This document shows, one piece after another, positions 49,107 to 59,279 of a stretch of 64,000 nt of DNA (position 1 is the first letter of the stretch; every line of letters starts with the position of its first letter). The position numbers were made by a program, and so were the translations under genes. A model generated the notes under the pieces. That model ran no database searches. It saw only the letters and a program-made list of their open reading frames with translations, and was not told the DNA's origin. The stretch is from Bog-159 sp049511415 (GTDB lineage Bacteria > Acidobacteriota > Terriglobia > Bryobacterales > Bryobacteraceae), in NCBI GenBank assembly GCA_049511415.1, contig JBEKYC010000001.1, positions 124,001-188,000 of the forward strand, given 5' to 3'.

Positions 49107-51530
49107 CTACAGCAGTGTCAGCGGATCCACGTCAATCACCAGCGCCGTGGCGCTCCATTTCTGCTCCCGCGCAAAGGATTGCGCTCGCTGTAATAACTCA
49201 TTTAATGCCTTCCGGCTAGCGGCCTTGATTAGAAACTGGTAGCGGTATTCGTTCTTCAGCCGGTTGACCGGCGCCTCTGCCGGCCCAAGTATCTTGATCT
49301 TCTCCGGCGACGGCGTCAGGAAATGCCCCAGTTCCGTGCTCAGGCGTAGCGCCTGCTCCTGCTGTTCGCAGCGCACGAGGATGTTGGCCATGGCGCTGAA
49401 GGGCGGATAGTGCATCATGCGGCGGAACTGCAATTCCTTCTCGTAGAACGCCTGATAATCCTGCGCCGCGGCCATGCGGACCGCGTAATGATCGGGATTG
49501 ATCGTCTGCACCAAGACGATGCCCGGCAGACTGCCGCGTCCGGCCCGTCCGGCAACCTGTGTCAGCAACTGAAAGGTGCGCTCGGCCGCGCGGAAATCCG
49601 GCAGCCCCAGGCCAGTATCGGCGGAGACCACGCCTACCAGCGTCACATTGGGAATGTCGTGACCCTTGGCGATCATCTGCGTGCCGACCAGGATGTCGTA
49701 CGATTTTTCGCGGAAGCCTTGCAGAATGGCTTCGTACTGGCGTTTGGCCGTAGCCGTGTCGCGGTCCAGACGGGCGATGCGCGCGCTGGGAAATTCACGG
49801 TGTAACTCGTCCTCCACCTTCTCCGATCCGACACCCAGAAAGTAGATATGCTCGCTCTGGCACTTGGGGCAGTGGCTGGGGACGCGCTCGGCGTAGTTGC
49901 AGTAATGGCAAAGCAGCCGTTTGTCGCGGCGGTGGAACGTCAGCGTCACCGAGCAGTTGGCGCACTGCACGCGCTCGCCGCACGACCGGCAGGCCACGAA
50001 GCTAGAAAATCCGCGCCGGTTGAGCAGGATGATGGTCTGCTCGCCGTTATCCAGCCGCTGCGCGACGCCTTCCAGCAGGCGGCGCGAGAAGGTTGCCTGC
50101 TTGCGCGTCTCCAGGAATTCCGTGCGCATGTCGATCAGTTCCACCTGGGGCATGGGCCGCGCCTCGATGCGGCCGGGCAGTTCCAGCATCGTGTACTTGC
50201 CGCGCTCCGCGTTATAGCGGCTCTCCAGGCTGGGCGTGGCCGAACCGAGCACCACGCACGCATTCGCCGCCTGGGCCCGCACAATGGCCACGTCGCGGCC
50301 GTTGTAGCGTGGGGTCTCCTCCTGTTTGTAGCTCTGGTCGTGTTCTTCGTCCACCACGATCAAGCCCAGATTGCGCATGGGCGCGAATACGCCGGAGCGC
50401 GTACCGACTACCACCGACGCCGTGCCCGCGCGGATGCGACGCCATTGATCCGAGCGTTCGGAATCGCTGAACGCGCTGTGTAGAATGGCCACGCGGTCGC
50501 CGAAGCGGCCGAAGAACTGGCCCGCCATGGCGGGCGTCAGCGCGATCTCCGGCACCAGCAACAGTGCGCTGCGGCCGTCGGCCAAGGCCGCATCGATGGC
50601 ATTCAGATACACCTCGGTCTTGCCGGATCCGGTGACGCCATGCAGCAGAAATGTGCGAAATTCGTGCGTGGCCATGGCCGCGCGGATCTCAGAGAATGCC
50701 GCGCCCTGCGCGGCGTTGAGCGTATGCGGGGCACGCACCGCGCCGGCATTGATGGACGGCGGCTCCGTGCGCAGCGTGACCAGCTTCCTTCGCGCCAAAG
50801 CGCGCGCCGCCGGACTGGCGCCGCGCACCATGGACTCCAGATCCTTCAGATTGTGCGAGCCGGGATGCAGTTCCAGGAACGCCAGCAATTCGCGTTCGGG
50901 CTTCGCGGGTTTGCCAGAGGGCTTCGTCCCCGTAAGCTCGACCCGTAACCGCTCCGATGGCGCGCGCAGCGGATCGCGCTCCGTCTGCACCTGCTCGGCG
51001 ATCACAAACCGCTTGCGCTCCAGCGCGCGCAACGCATTCCCCGCCAGCGGTAGTTTGCGCTCCAGGTAAGCCGCGGAGAGGGGACGCTGGTCCAGAGCGC
51101 GCAGGACCTGCACTACCGGATCCTCTGGCGAAGAGTCGAACAGAAGCTGCCGCGCGGCGTCTCGTCCGGCATCCGTGAGAGAGTATACCTTGCCCCGCCG
51201 GATCTCGGAAGCCAGCGGCAGCATACCGCGCAGCACTTCCCCGAGCGGCGCGCAGTAGTAGCCCGCGATCCACTTGCCCAACGCGATCAGCCCGGTATCC
51301 AGCACGGGCTCGGCATCGATCAGGCGCAGAGCTTCGCGTGTGGCCACCTGCGGTGCTTCATCGTGACAGCGCAGCACCACGCCGGTGAGTTTGCGGCTGC
51401 CGAAAGGCACCAGCATGCGGCAACCTGGCTTCACGCGATGGCGCAGTGTCTCGGGCAGCGCGTAGGTGAACGGCTGATCCAGCGGCACGGGCAGACTGAC
51501 GTCGCAATAGAGGTAGGCGCCTTCGGGCAA
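49107..51530 (-). CDS. priA: Primosomal replication restart helicase PriA
   Basis: 807 residues. The 3'-OH-binding front is DVSLPVPLDQPFTYALPETL. Walker A is GVTGSGKTE (298-306) and Walker B is DEEH (394-397). The zinc-binding region has paired cysteines in CRSCGERVQCANCSVTLTFH and CHYCNYAERVPSHCPKCQS. Helicase motifs VGTQMIAKGHDIPNVTLVGV and VAGRAGRG follow. It reloads the replisome at stalled forks. The start appears to be TTG. It lies 14 bases after the end of the large FG-GAP gene on the same strand. Confidence 0.95.
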   Translation of the reverse strand: MPEGAYLYCDVSLPVPLDQPFTYALPETLRHRVKPGCRMLVPFGSRKLTGVVLRCHDEAPQVATREALRLIDAEPVLDTGLIALGKWIAGYYCAPLGEVLRGMLPLASEIRRGKVYSLTDAGRDAARQLLFDSSPEDPVVQVLRALDQRPLSAAYLERKLPLAGNALRALERKRFVIAEQVQTERDPLRAPSERLRVELTGTKPSGKPAKPERELLAFLELHPGSHNLKDLESMVRGASPAARALARRKLVTLRTEPPSINAGAVRAPHTLNAAQGAAFSEIRAAMATHEFRTFLLHGVTGSGKTEVYLNAIDAALADGRSALLLVPEIALTPAMAGQFFGRFGDRVAILHSAFSDSERSDQWRRIRAGTASVVVGTRSGVFAPMRNLGLIVVDEEHDQSYKQEETPRYNGRDVAIVRAQAANACVVLGSATPSLESRYNAERGKYTMLELPGRIEARPMPQVELIDMRTEFLETRKQATFSRRLLEGVAQRLDNGEQTIILLNRRGFSSFVACRSCGERVQCANCSVTLTFHRRDKRLLCHYCNYAERVPSHCPKCQSEHIYFLGVGSEKVEDELHREFPSARIARLDRDTATAKRQYEAILQGFREKSYDILVGTQMIAKGHDIPNVTLVGVVSADTGLGLPDFRAAERTFQLLTQVAGRAGRGSLPGIVLVQTINPDHYAVRMAAAQDYQAFYEKELQFRRMMHYPPFSAMANILVRCEQQEQALRLSTELGHFLTPSPEKIKILGPAEAPVNRLKNEYRYQFLIKAASRKALNELLQRAQSFAREQKWSATALVIDVDPLTLL

Positions 51531-51544
51531 ACCTCAGGATAACG

Positions 51545-54500
51545 TCAGTGCGGCCCGGCAATGTACCAAGGGTTGCCCGCGCTCACTACGGCAGTTCCAG
51601 CCGGGGTCGTGCCCAGCGCACCGGTATAGAAATACGCGGTCGCCGCCCCGGTGGTAGCATCCTGGAAGATCACGTCCGGGTGTCCGTCCAGATTGAAGTC
51701 GGCGATGGCCACAACCTTGGTGGTCATCGGTCCCGTAAGATTCACCGCGGATTGGAACACGGAGCCTTGCGATCCAGGGGTGGTGCCGCCCAAATACCAG
51801 ATCTGCACGGTGCCGCTCACCGGATCCTGCCATAGAACATCCGGGAATCCATCGCCGTTGAAATCCGCGGATCCCACCAGGTGCCAGGGATTAGCGGTGG
51901 TTAGGTCCGCGGCTCCCAGCAAAGTGGTGCCTTGCAGACCGCCCATGTACCAGATCTGCGCCCATCCGGATTTGGGATCCTGCCACAGCAGATCCGGATG
52001 TCCATCCCTATTGAAGTCTGCCACCGAAAGGACCTGCCACGGGTTCTTGGTGGTAATGTCCGCCGCGCCGAGCAGCGTGTTGCCACCGGCGCCGCCCATA
52101 TACCAGACCTGCACCGCGCCGCTGACCGGGTCCTGCCAGACTACGTCCGGGTGCCCATCGCCATTGAAATCCCCGATGCCGACGATGTGCCACGGGTTCG
52201 CTTCGGTCAGGTCCGCCGCTCCCAGAAGACTGACTCCCTGCGCGCCGCCCAGATACCAGATCTGCGCCCATCCGGACACCGGATCTTCCCATATGATGTC
52301 CGGCTGTCCGTCGCCATTGAAGGAGTTCTGGTTGGTGAGCGCCAGCAGCACGCTCACATTGCCGCTGGATTCATTGGCCACCGCCAGGTCAATCCGGCCA
52401 TCGCCGTTGAAGTCGGCCGCGGCTGCCGCGATGGGGAAGTTGCCGACGGGGTAGGTCCGGGGCGCCTGGAAAGTGCCGTCGCCGTTGCCCAGCAACAGAT
52501 CCACTTGAGTCCCATCGATCACCGCCATATCGGATTTGCCGTCGCCGTTGAAGTCCGCCACCGTCATGTAGAAAGCCGCGAAGGTTTCCACAGTGCTCAC
52601 GGGCGATTTAAAGGTTCCATCGCCATTGCCCAGCAGAATGCTGATAGTGGTTGGCTCGACGTTGCTGGAGACAGCCAGATCCGGATAGCCGTCTCCGTTG
52701 AAATCGCCGATGGCTACCGACCAGGAATTCGGGACCGGATAGTTCACTGGCGCTTGAAACGTTCCGTCCCCATTGCCCAGCAGAATACTGACGGCGTTAT
52801 TGGTGGTGGCCACCGCCAGATCGGCTTTGCCGTCGCCGTTAAAGTCAGCCGCTGCGATGGGTTGGGTGCCCTCCGTAACATATATCTGCGTGTTCAGGGG
52901 CGCCTGGAAAGTTCCATCCCCATTGCCCAGCGCGACGAAGACGCCCACATTGGTCCAATACGGGATCGCCAGATCCAATTTACCGTCGGCATTATAATCG
53001 TCCGCCGCCAGGTAAGCCAGCCTGGTTCCGGTCTGGTAGCTGATCGCCGCCTTGAAGGTTCCGTCCCCGTTGCCTAAGAGCAAACTGACGGATCCATCCG
53101 AATTAGCGGTGGCCAGATCCGGAATGCCATCGCCGTTGAAGTCCCCTACCACCACGTACTGCGGACCGGCGCCGGTCGCGTAGTTCACAGCCGTTTGATA
53201 AGTGCCGTCGCCATTGCCGAGCATCACGCTGACATCGTTGCTGGTGCCGTTGGTCACCGCCAGGTCGATTTTGCCGTCGCCATTGAAATCGCCGGTGGCA
53301 ACGGAATTTGGACTGATTCCCACGCTATAACTGGTTGCCGCCGCAAAGCCGCTTCCGGCAAGCGCGGTCACCGTCTGGCTCACCGCGCCGGAGATGCTGG
53401 GTTGCCAAACGCCGGGTTGGCCAAGATACTGCGCGTAGAGCGAACCCGTGCCGGAGTTCAACGCGCTGGTCACGATCTGCGCCACCCCGGAATCATTGAG
53501 CGAGCCAACGCCGATTACGTTGCCGTCATCCAGAAACTCGACCTGCCCGGCCACTCCAGAAGGCGTCACGGTAGCCGTCAGCGTGACCGGGAGCTGGTAC
53601 TGGGAAGGATTCGGCGTGGCTAAGAGGGTGGTCGTGGTTGCCACGCCCACGGGTCCGCTGGGGCCAATGCCAATCAGAAGCGTGACGCCTTCGATAATGA
53701 AGTTGCTGGAAGCCAGGTCGGCTACACCGTCGCCGTTAAAATCCGCCACCACGATGCAATTCGGATCATCGCCGGCCGGATAGTTTACGGCCGGCTGAAA
53801 CGTTCCGTCGCCGTTTCCAATCAGAACACTGACATTGTTGCTCTGATTGTTGGCGGTGGCGATGTCCGGCTTGCCGTCCCCGTTAAAATCGCCGACCACC
53901 ACCGAGTACGGATCGGCACCGGTGGTGAGTGGCACAGCGGTCTCGAAGCTCCCGTCGCCCTTGCCGAGCAATACGTACGCGTCGTTGGTGAGTATGTTGG
54001 CCTCGCCTACGGCCAGATCCAGCTTACCGTCGAGGTTGAAGTCGCCAATCGCGATTGAAGACGGGTTGGCGCCCGCCACGTACAACCCGTTGGCCAGGAA
54101 CGTCCCATCGCCATTACCTAAAAATATGCCCACGCCGCCGCTCTGCCCCACCGCCAGATCCGCCTTACCGTCCCCGTTGAAATCGGCAACGGCCACGAAG
54201 GCCGGACTTCCGCCGCCATCATAGGAAACCGCAGACTGAAAGGTGCCGTCGCCATTGCCCAGCAGCACACTCACATTGCCCAGGTTGCCGGCCGCGGCGC
54301 TGCCGTAGTTGGCGACCACGAGGTCCGCTTTACCGTCTCCGTTGAAGTCACCCATAGCGATCGATTCCGGCGTATAGCCGCCCGTGGAATAGGTCACGGC
54401 CGGTTGGAAGGTCCCATCGCCATTACCCAACAGAATACTCAACACACCTTCGACGGGTCCGGATGGTCCGAAGCTCGCCACCGCCAGATCGGGCTTGCCA

Positions 54501-55093
54501 TCGCCGTTGAAATCGCCGATCACGACCGACGTGGGATTCGCAGTCACCGGATAATTGACGGCCGGCTGAAAGCTGCCCGCGCCATTTCCAAGCAGTATGC
54601 TCAACGTGCCGGGGCTGCCGTATTGGAGGACGACCAGGTCGGCCTTGCCGTCTCCGTTGAAGTCGCCCACTGCATCGAACGTCAAAGGTGCGTCAGCGCC
54701 CACCGCATAATTCAGTTGCGGCTTAAATCCCGTGCCGGCGACCGCGGTGACCGTGTAAGTGGTTGCAGCGGATTGGCTGGCCTGATAGGTGGCGCTGCCC
54801 CCGTACAACGCGCGAATCGAATGGTTTCCCGCCGCCAGCGTGATCGTGGACGCCGTGGCGACTCCAGAGGCATTGAGAGTGCCCACACCCACCAGCATGC
54901 CCTGGTCCACAAACGACACACTTCCCTGCGCCGCGCTGGGGGCGACCTGTGCCGTGAATGTCACCGTCTGCCCGAAGATCGGCGTAGCCGGGGTAATAGT
55001 CAGCGTAGTGGTCGTGGCGGTCTGCGCCCACATCCACGAAACGGTAAGGAAGAAGCTGCCGGCAAGAGCGGAAAGCACACGGAGTCTTCTCAT
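51545..55093 (-). CDS. Large secreted FG-GAP/VCBS repeat protein with Ig-like domains
   Basis: 1182 residues from the ATG at 55093 (a GTG at 55144 is possible but would precede the signal peptide awkwardly). The signal peptide ends MWAQ. Two Ig-like (Big_3_5) domains lie at about 25-105 and 480-570. Between and after them are about 14 FG-GAP blades (IGDFNGDGKPDLAVAS, LLGNGDGTFQ). The last 240 residues are five VCBS-type repeats (NPWHIVGIGDFNGDGHPDVV; DPVSGxxQxWYLGG). The DxNxDGxxD loops should bind calcium. It is probably a surface or extracellular binding protein. The repeats are prone to recombination. Confidence 0.9.
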   Translation of the reverse strand: MRRLRVLSALAGSFFLTVSWMWAQTATTTTLTITPATPIFGQTVTFTAQVAPSAAQGSVSFVDQGMLVGVGTLNASGVATASTITLAAGNHSIRALYGGSATYQASQSAATTYTVTAVAGTGFKPQLNYAVGADAPLTFDAVGDFNGDGKADLVVLQYGSPGTLSILLGNGAGSFQPAVNYPVTANPTSVVIGDFNGDGKPDLAVASFGPSGPVEGVLSILLGNGDGTFQPAVTYSTGGYTPESIAMGDFNGDGKADLVVANYGSAAAGNLGNVSVLLGNGDGTFQSAVSYDGGGSPAFVAVADFNGDGKADLAVGQSGGVGIFLGNGDGTFLANGLYVAGANPSSIAIGDFNLDGKLDLAVGEANILTNDAYVLLGKGDGSFETAVPLTTGADPYSVVVGDFNGDGKPDIATANNQSNNVSVLIGNGDGTFQPAVNYPAGDDPNCIVVADFNGDGVADLASSNFIIEGVTLLIGIGPSGPVGVATTTTLLATPNPSQYQLPVTLTATVTPSGVAGQVEFLDDGNVIGVGSLNDSGVAQIVTSALNSGTGSLYAQYLGQPGVWQPSISGAVSQTVTALAGSGFAAATSYSVGISPNSVATGDFNGDGKIDLAVTNGTSNDVSVMLGNGDGTYQTAVNYATGAGPQYVVVGDFNGDGIPDLATANSDGSVSLLLGNGDGTFKAAISYQTGTRLAYLAADDYNADGKLDLAIPYWTNVGVFVALGNGDGTFQAPLNTQIYVTEGTQPIAAADFNGDGKADLAVATTNNAVSILLGNGDGTFQAPVNYPVPNSWSVAIGDFNGDGYPDLAVSSNVEPTTISILLGNGDGTFKSPVSTVETFAAFYMTVADFNGDGKSDMAVIDGTQVDLLLGNGDGTFQAPRTYPVGNFPIAAAAADFNGDGRIDLAVANESSGNVSVLLALTNQNSFNGDGQPDIIWEDPVSGWAQIWYLGGAQGVSLLGAADLTEANPWHIVGIGDFNGDGHPDVVWQDPVSGAVQVWYMGGAGGNTLLGAADITTKNPWQVLSVADFNRDGHPDLLWQDPKSGWAQIWYMGGLQGTTLLGAADLTTANPWHLVGSADFNGDGFPDVLWQDPVSGTVQIWYLGGTTPGSQGSVFQSAVNLTGPMTTKVVAIADFNLDGHPDVIFQDATTGAATAYFYTGALGTTPAGTAVVSAGNPWYIAGPH

Positions 55094-55181
55094 GGTGTTT
55101 TGCTCGTATGAAGAATAACATATGTTCCGCCACGCGCCTCGCACTCCGCGGCTGCACTTGCGCCGTGCTACATTTCACCGC

Positions 55182-56060
55182 ATGAAGTTCTTCGCCAATT
55201 TCTTCATCCTGCTGCTGGCCGTGGTGCCCATGCACGCGCAGTTGTTCACCTTGTCGCACGAGGAAATGCTGAGGTACACGGCGCACAATCCCTACGAGCG
55301 CTTTGCCGATGGGCGGCCCAAGGTGCCGGACGCGATCCTGGAAAAGGTAAAGGGCCTGTCCGCCGAGGAAGTGTGGACCATCCTGCCCGGCGCAGGTTTT
55401 CATAATCAGTACGAGGGCAACTTCCGGATTCTGCATCCGGAGCGGCGGCTGGTAGGGCGCGCCGTCACCGCGCAGTTCATGCCGATGCGGCCCGACATCG
55501 CCGACCCCATGGAGGCGGAAGCCAAGGCCAAGGGACTGCGCGACAACGGCAATCAGCGTGTGCTCGATCTGCTGCAACCCGGAGACGTGCTGGTGGTGGA
55601 TCTCTTCGGCAAGGTCGACGAAGGCACCGTCGTCGGCGATAACCTGGCTACCTATATCTATGCGACTACCGGAACCGGCCTGGTGGTGGACGGCGCCATT
55701 CGCGATCTCGACGGCATCGACCCGATCGGCATGACCGTCTACTGCCGCGGCGTCCACCCCACGCCCATCCGCAATGTGATGCTGACCGGTATCAACGTCC
55801 CGATCCGTATCGGCGCGGCCACGGTGATGCCCGGCGACGTGGTCTTCGGCGATACGGAAGGCGTCTATTTTATCCCGCCGCAGCTTGTGAAGCAGGTGGT
55901 GGACAAAGCCGACGAGACCCACATACACGACGAATGGACACAGGCTAAGTTCAAGACCGGCAAGTATAAGTCGACGGATATCTACCCCTCGCCGCGCGAT
56001 CCGGCTTTGAAGAAAGAATACGAAGAGTACAAGAAACAAAAACTGGGACAGCAACAATGA
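55182..56060 (+). CDS. Exported RraA-like protein
   Basis: 292 residues from the ATG at 55182, which opens a signal peptide (KFFANFFILLLAVVPMHAQ). The RraA/HMG-aldolase fold is seen in VGRAVTAQFMPMRPDIADPM, LLQPGDVLVVDLFGKVDEGT, VVGDNLATYIYATTGTGLVV and DGAIRDLDGI, with the GxxR-D metal/ligand motif. The cytoplasmic relatives are RNase E regulators or 4-hydroxy-4-methyl-2-oxoglutarate aldolases. An exported member should be an enzyme on small acids. It overlaps the next gene by ATGA. Confidence 0.85.
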   Translation: MKFFANFFILLLAVVPMHAQLFTLSHEEMLRYTAHNPYERFADGRPKVPDAILEKVKGLSAEEVWTILPGAGFHNQYEGNFRILHPERRLVGRAVTAQFMPMRPDIADPMEAEAKAKGLRDNGNQRVLDLLQPGDVLVVDLFGKVDEGTVVGDNLATYIYATTGTGLVVDGAIRDLDGIDPIGMTVYCRGVHPTPIRNVMLTGINVPIRIGAATVMPGDVVFGDTEGVYFIPPQLVKQVVDKADETHIHDEWTQAKFKTGKYKSTDIYPSPRDPALKKEYEEYKKQKLGQQQ

Positions 56061-57601
56061 AAACGAAGATCCTTTTCTCGGTTGGCTTAGTGTTACTGGT
56101 TATCTCGCGCTTGCCCGCGGAAAACTGGTTGTCCTATGGCCACGACCCGCAGCGCACCGGATGGAGTCAGAAGGAAACCGACATCAATCCGGACAACGCC
56201 AAGTCGATGACCCTGCTCTGGAAGGCGCACCTTGACAACCAGCCGCGGGAATTGAACTCGCTGACTGCTCCGGTCAACGTGGAGTGGGTCACCACCGACA
56301 AGGGGATGGCGGAGATCGTCATCGTGGGCGGCGCATCCGACAACTTATTCGCCATGGATGCCAACAGCGGCAAGCTCCTATGGAAGAAAACCTTCGAGGC
56401 CGAGGGCAAACCGCATCAGGAGCCCTTCTGGCTATGTCCCAATGCCTTGAACGATACGCCGCTCATTCGCAAGGACGGACTGGCCGCCACGGTGTTCATC
56501 ATATCCAGCGACGGCAAGCTGCATTCGCTGAACGCGATCAATGGTGAGGATCGCACTCCACCTTCGCAGTTCGTGCCGCCGTTTTCAAAGAACTGGAGCC
56601 TGAACCTGGTCGGGGGCACCTTGTATACGAATCTCTCGCAGGGCTGCAATGGTGGGCGCTCCGGCGTCTATGGCATGGACCTCAGCCAGCCGGAACACCC
56701 AGTCAATGTTTTTAAAGCCGCCAATGGTGGCGCCGGCATCTGGGGACGCGCGGGCGTGGCGGTCGGCAAGGGCGGCATGGTTTACGCGCAAACCGGCGAC
56801 GGCTCTTATGACGCGGCCCGCGGCCAGTTCCCCGATACCATCCTGCAGTTGTCCGTCAAGGATCTGAGTCTGGTGGACTATTTCACGCCCGCCAATCACA
56901 ATTACCTGACGCGCAAGGATCTCGACATGGGGTCCATGTCGCCGACGGTTTTTACTTTGGGCGAACGGGAAATTGTGGCAGCCGGTGGAAAAGAAGGCGT
57001 GGTTTACTTACTGGACGCGAAACACATCGGCGGCCCCGATCATAAGACGCCGCTATATCACAGCCCGGTGCTTGCCAACGAGGACGCGGACTTCGCGGGA
57101 CGCGGCTTCTGGGGCGCCTTCGCCACTGCTGAAGATACGGAAAAGGGACGATGGCTGTACGTTCCGGCGCTCGGCGCGGCCGCCGGCACGGCGAAGTTCC
57201 CGGTGGCGAATGGCGAAGCTCCGAATGGCAGCATCATGGCCTTCCGCGTAGTGGAGAAAGATGGCAAGGTGGAAGCGGAGCCGGCCTGGATCTCGCGCGA
57301 TATGAACCTGCCGGAACCGCCGATCGTGGCCGGCGGTTTGGTTTTTGCCCTCTCGAACGGGGAGTTCGCGCGGCAATCCAAAGGCACCGAAGGCGGCTTG
57401 TATACCTCGGCCGAGCGTATCGCGCAACATGTCGGCCATGCGGTTCTTTATGCGTTCGATATGACCACCGGCAAGGAGCTGTTTTCGAGCGGAGACACCA
57501 TCCTGGGCTGGACTCACTTCAGCGGCATCTCGATTTCCGGCGGCAAGGTGTTTGTCACTACGTGGGATTCGAATGTGTACGCGTTCGGCGTGAAAGAGTA
57601 A
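56057..57601 (+). CDS. Exported PQQ-repeat beta-propeller protein
   Basis: 514 residues with a signal peptide (KTKILFSVGLVLLVISRLPA). NWLSYGHDPQRTGWS, then DNLFAMDANSGKLLWKKTFE, GKLHSLNAINGEDRTP and HVGHAVLYAFDMTTGKELFS are PQQ-type blades. The conserved catalytic Asp/Glu set of quinoprotein alcohol dehydrogenases was not recognised, so it may be a binding or assembly propeller. It is translationally coupled to the RraA-like gene, which suggests both act on the same periplasmic substrate. Confidence 0.85.
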   Translation: MKTKILFSVGLVLLVISRLPAENWLSYGHDPQRTGWSQKETDINPDNAKSMTLLWKAHLDNQPRELNSLTAPVNVEWVTTDKGMAEIVIVGGASDNLFAMDANSGKLLWKKTFEAEGKPHQEPFWLCPNALNDTPLIRKDGLAATVFIISSDGKLHSLNAINGEDRTPPSQFVPPFSKNWSLNLVGGTLYTNLSQGCNGGRSGVYGMDLSQPEHPVNVFKAANGGAGIWGRAGVAVGKGGMVYAQTGDGSYDAARGQFPDTILQLSVKDLSLVDYFTPANHNYLTRKDLDMGSMSPTVFTLGEREIVAAGGKEGVVYLLDAKHIGGPDHKTPLYHSPVLANEDADFAGRGFWGAFATAEDTEKGRWLYVPALGAAAGTAKFPVANGEAPNGSIMAFRVVEKDGKVEAEPAWISRDMNLPEPPIVAGGLVFALSNGEFARQSKGTEGGLYTSAERIAQHVGHAVLYAFDMTTGKELFSSGDTILGWTHFSGISISGGKVFVTTWDSNVYAFGVKE

Positions 57602-57609
57602 TATGAAGC

Positions 57610-58083
57610 ATGACCGCCGTGGAGGCTTACGAGTTAATCAGCCAGGGAGGCGCGACGGACTTTGCCAGCGTCATTCAGGTCTGTGACCAGCACGGCCCAA
57701 ATTGCCTGATCGGCGGCCTGGCGGTGAACTGCTACGTAGAGCCGGTGTACACGATGGATGCCGACATCGTAGTGGCGCCGGAATCGCATCGCCCCCCGAA
57801 CGCGGCCATACTGGAGAGCCAGCTTCGGACTCAATTCACGCGTGACGAGCGCTACCAGCCTTTTCTCAGTCGATGCGTGGAGGCCGAGATCCTGGGTGTG
57901 CGCGCGAAGATTGCCTGCCTTCGCGATGTGGTTCAGGGCAAGTTATGGGTGTACGGCGATCCGAAACGGCGTCTGAGCAAGCGTAAGAAGGACGAACTGG
58001 ACCTCATCCGTCTGGCTGAGGTGTACCCGGAGCTCACGTCGCTCTATCCGCCAGAACTTCGCAACCAAATGGATCGCCCGTGA
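57610..58083 (+). CDS. Nucleotidyltransferase-fold protein (AbiEii/MNT-like)
   Basis: 157 residues. NCLIGGLAVNCYVEPVYTMD followed by ADIVV gives the GG (35-36) and the D50/D52 pair of a minimal nucleotidyltransferase. The C-terminal part (LRDVVQGKLWVYGDPKRRLS, KRKKDELDLIRLAEVYPEL) matches relatives annotated as AbiEii-type or hypothetical. No antitoxin-like partner is next to it. It starts eight bases after the PQQ gene. Confidence 0.75.
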   Translation: MTAVEAYELISQGGATDFASVIQVCDQHGPNCLIGGLAVNCYVEPVYTMDADIVVAPESHRPPNAAILESQLRTQFTRDERYQPFLSRCVEAEILGVRAKIACLRDVVQGKLWVYGDPKRRLSKRKKDELDLIRLAEVYPELTSLYPPELRNQMDRP

Positions 58084-58109
58084 GTAGCTGTCGAGCTTAA
58101 TGGATTGGC

Positions 58110-59279
58110 CTAAAGAATCACTAACTCGCGCTGGATATCCCCGGTAACTCGCGCTTCGCCTTCACCGACGAACATATTCACCTCCGAGCGGATGCCGAAG
58201 TCCTTCAAGTAGACGCCCGGCTCGATGGAAAAGCAGGTCCACGGCACGATGCGGCGCTCGTCGTGAGTTTCCAGATTATCCATGTTGGCGCCGTTGCCGT
58301 GCACATCTTCGCCGATGGAGTGCCCCGTGCGATGCACGAAGTACTCGCCGTAGCCGTGGCTGGCGATGTGCCCGCGGGCGGCATCGTCCACTTCGAAGCC
58401 GCGCAGTTCCTGCCCTGCCGCCACGCCTTGCCGCACGCGCTCAACGGCCGCGTCGCGCGCGCCTGCGACCACATCGTAGACCTCGCGCATCTTATCCGTC
58501 GGGCGGTCGCCGCAAAATCCCGTCCAGGTGATGTCATAGTAAACCGCGCCCGGTTCCTTGAGTTTCGCCCACATATCGAGAAGCACCAGGTCGCCGCCGC
58601 GGATCTCGGAGGTGATCTCGCGCGACGGCTCGTAATGCGGATTGGCGGCGTTGGCATTCACGCCCACGATGGGGCCGTCCTCCGCGTACAATCCTTCCCG
58701 GGCGAATCCCGCCCGCACGAATTCCGCCACCGCAAACTCCTGCACCACGCCGCCCGCGCGCGTGATCTCGCGGATCATCTGGAAGGCCTGCGCGCGCACA
58801 CGATCCACGCGTCGCCCGGCCTCCAGGTGCGATTCCAGTTGCGCCGCGCTCCAGCGCGCTTCGAAATGCTGGATCAACTCCGCCGAGCTGACTACTTCCG
58901 CGCCCAGGCTGCGCACCAGTTCCACGGTGCCGGCGTCCACCATGGCGACGTACGGGATGGCGCACATGGGCGAATATTGCATCGCCACGCGCCGCGCGTC
59001 GCCGAGCAGCGTTTGGATGCCGCGTGTCTGTTCGCTCCAACTGGAATACTGGATTTTTTCACCGGGCAGCGAATTCAATCGCCCGGACTCGATGCGATGC
59101 ACCAGGCCGGACGGTTCGCCCGACGCCGGGATCCAGTAATACCAGCGCCGCGTCACGTGCGAAGCCGGCTGGAATCCGAGCACGCGATACGCCAGCGGAT
59201 CGCGCTGATGATGGTCGAAGAACAACCATCCATCCAATCTCTGCTTCTTCAATTCTTCCTGAATGGCCGCGAGGTTCAT
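58110..59279 (-). CDS. M24-family Xaa-Pro aminopeptidase-like metallopeptidase
   Basis: 389 residues. The N-terminal creatinase-like domain has RLDGWLFFDHHQRDPLAYRV. The catalytic pita-bread domain has the five metal ligands: D in VLLDMWAKL, D in YYDITWTG, H in HRTGHSIGEDVHG, E in SIEPGVYL and E in IRSEVNM. It removes N-terminal residues before proline or acts on related substrates. It overlaps the symporter gene by four bases and is last in the operon. Confidence 0.93.
   Translation of the reverse strand: MNLAAIQEELKKQRLDGWLFFDHHQRDPLAYRVLGFQPASHVTRRWYYWIPASGEPSGLVHRIESGRLNSLPGEKIQYSSWSEQTRGIQTLLGDARRVAMQYSPMCAIPYVAMVDAGTVELVRSLGAEVVSSAELIQHFEARWSAAQLESHLEAGRRVDRVRAQAFQMIREITRAGGVVQEFAVAEFVRAGFAREGLYAEDGPIVGVNANAANPHYEPSREITSEIRGGDLVLLDMWAKLKEPGAVYYDITWTGFCGDRPTDKMREVYDVVAGARDAAVERVRQGVAAGQELRGFEVDDAARGHIASHGYGEYFVHRTGHSIGEDVHGNGANMDNLETHDERRIVPWTCFSIEPGVYLKDFGIRSEVNMFVGEGEARVTGDIQRELVIL

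Noticed and set aside
51545..55093. Many near-identical DNA blocks as a repeat array
   Set aside because: They are the FG-GAP blades of one coding sequence.
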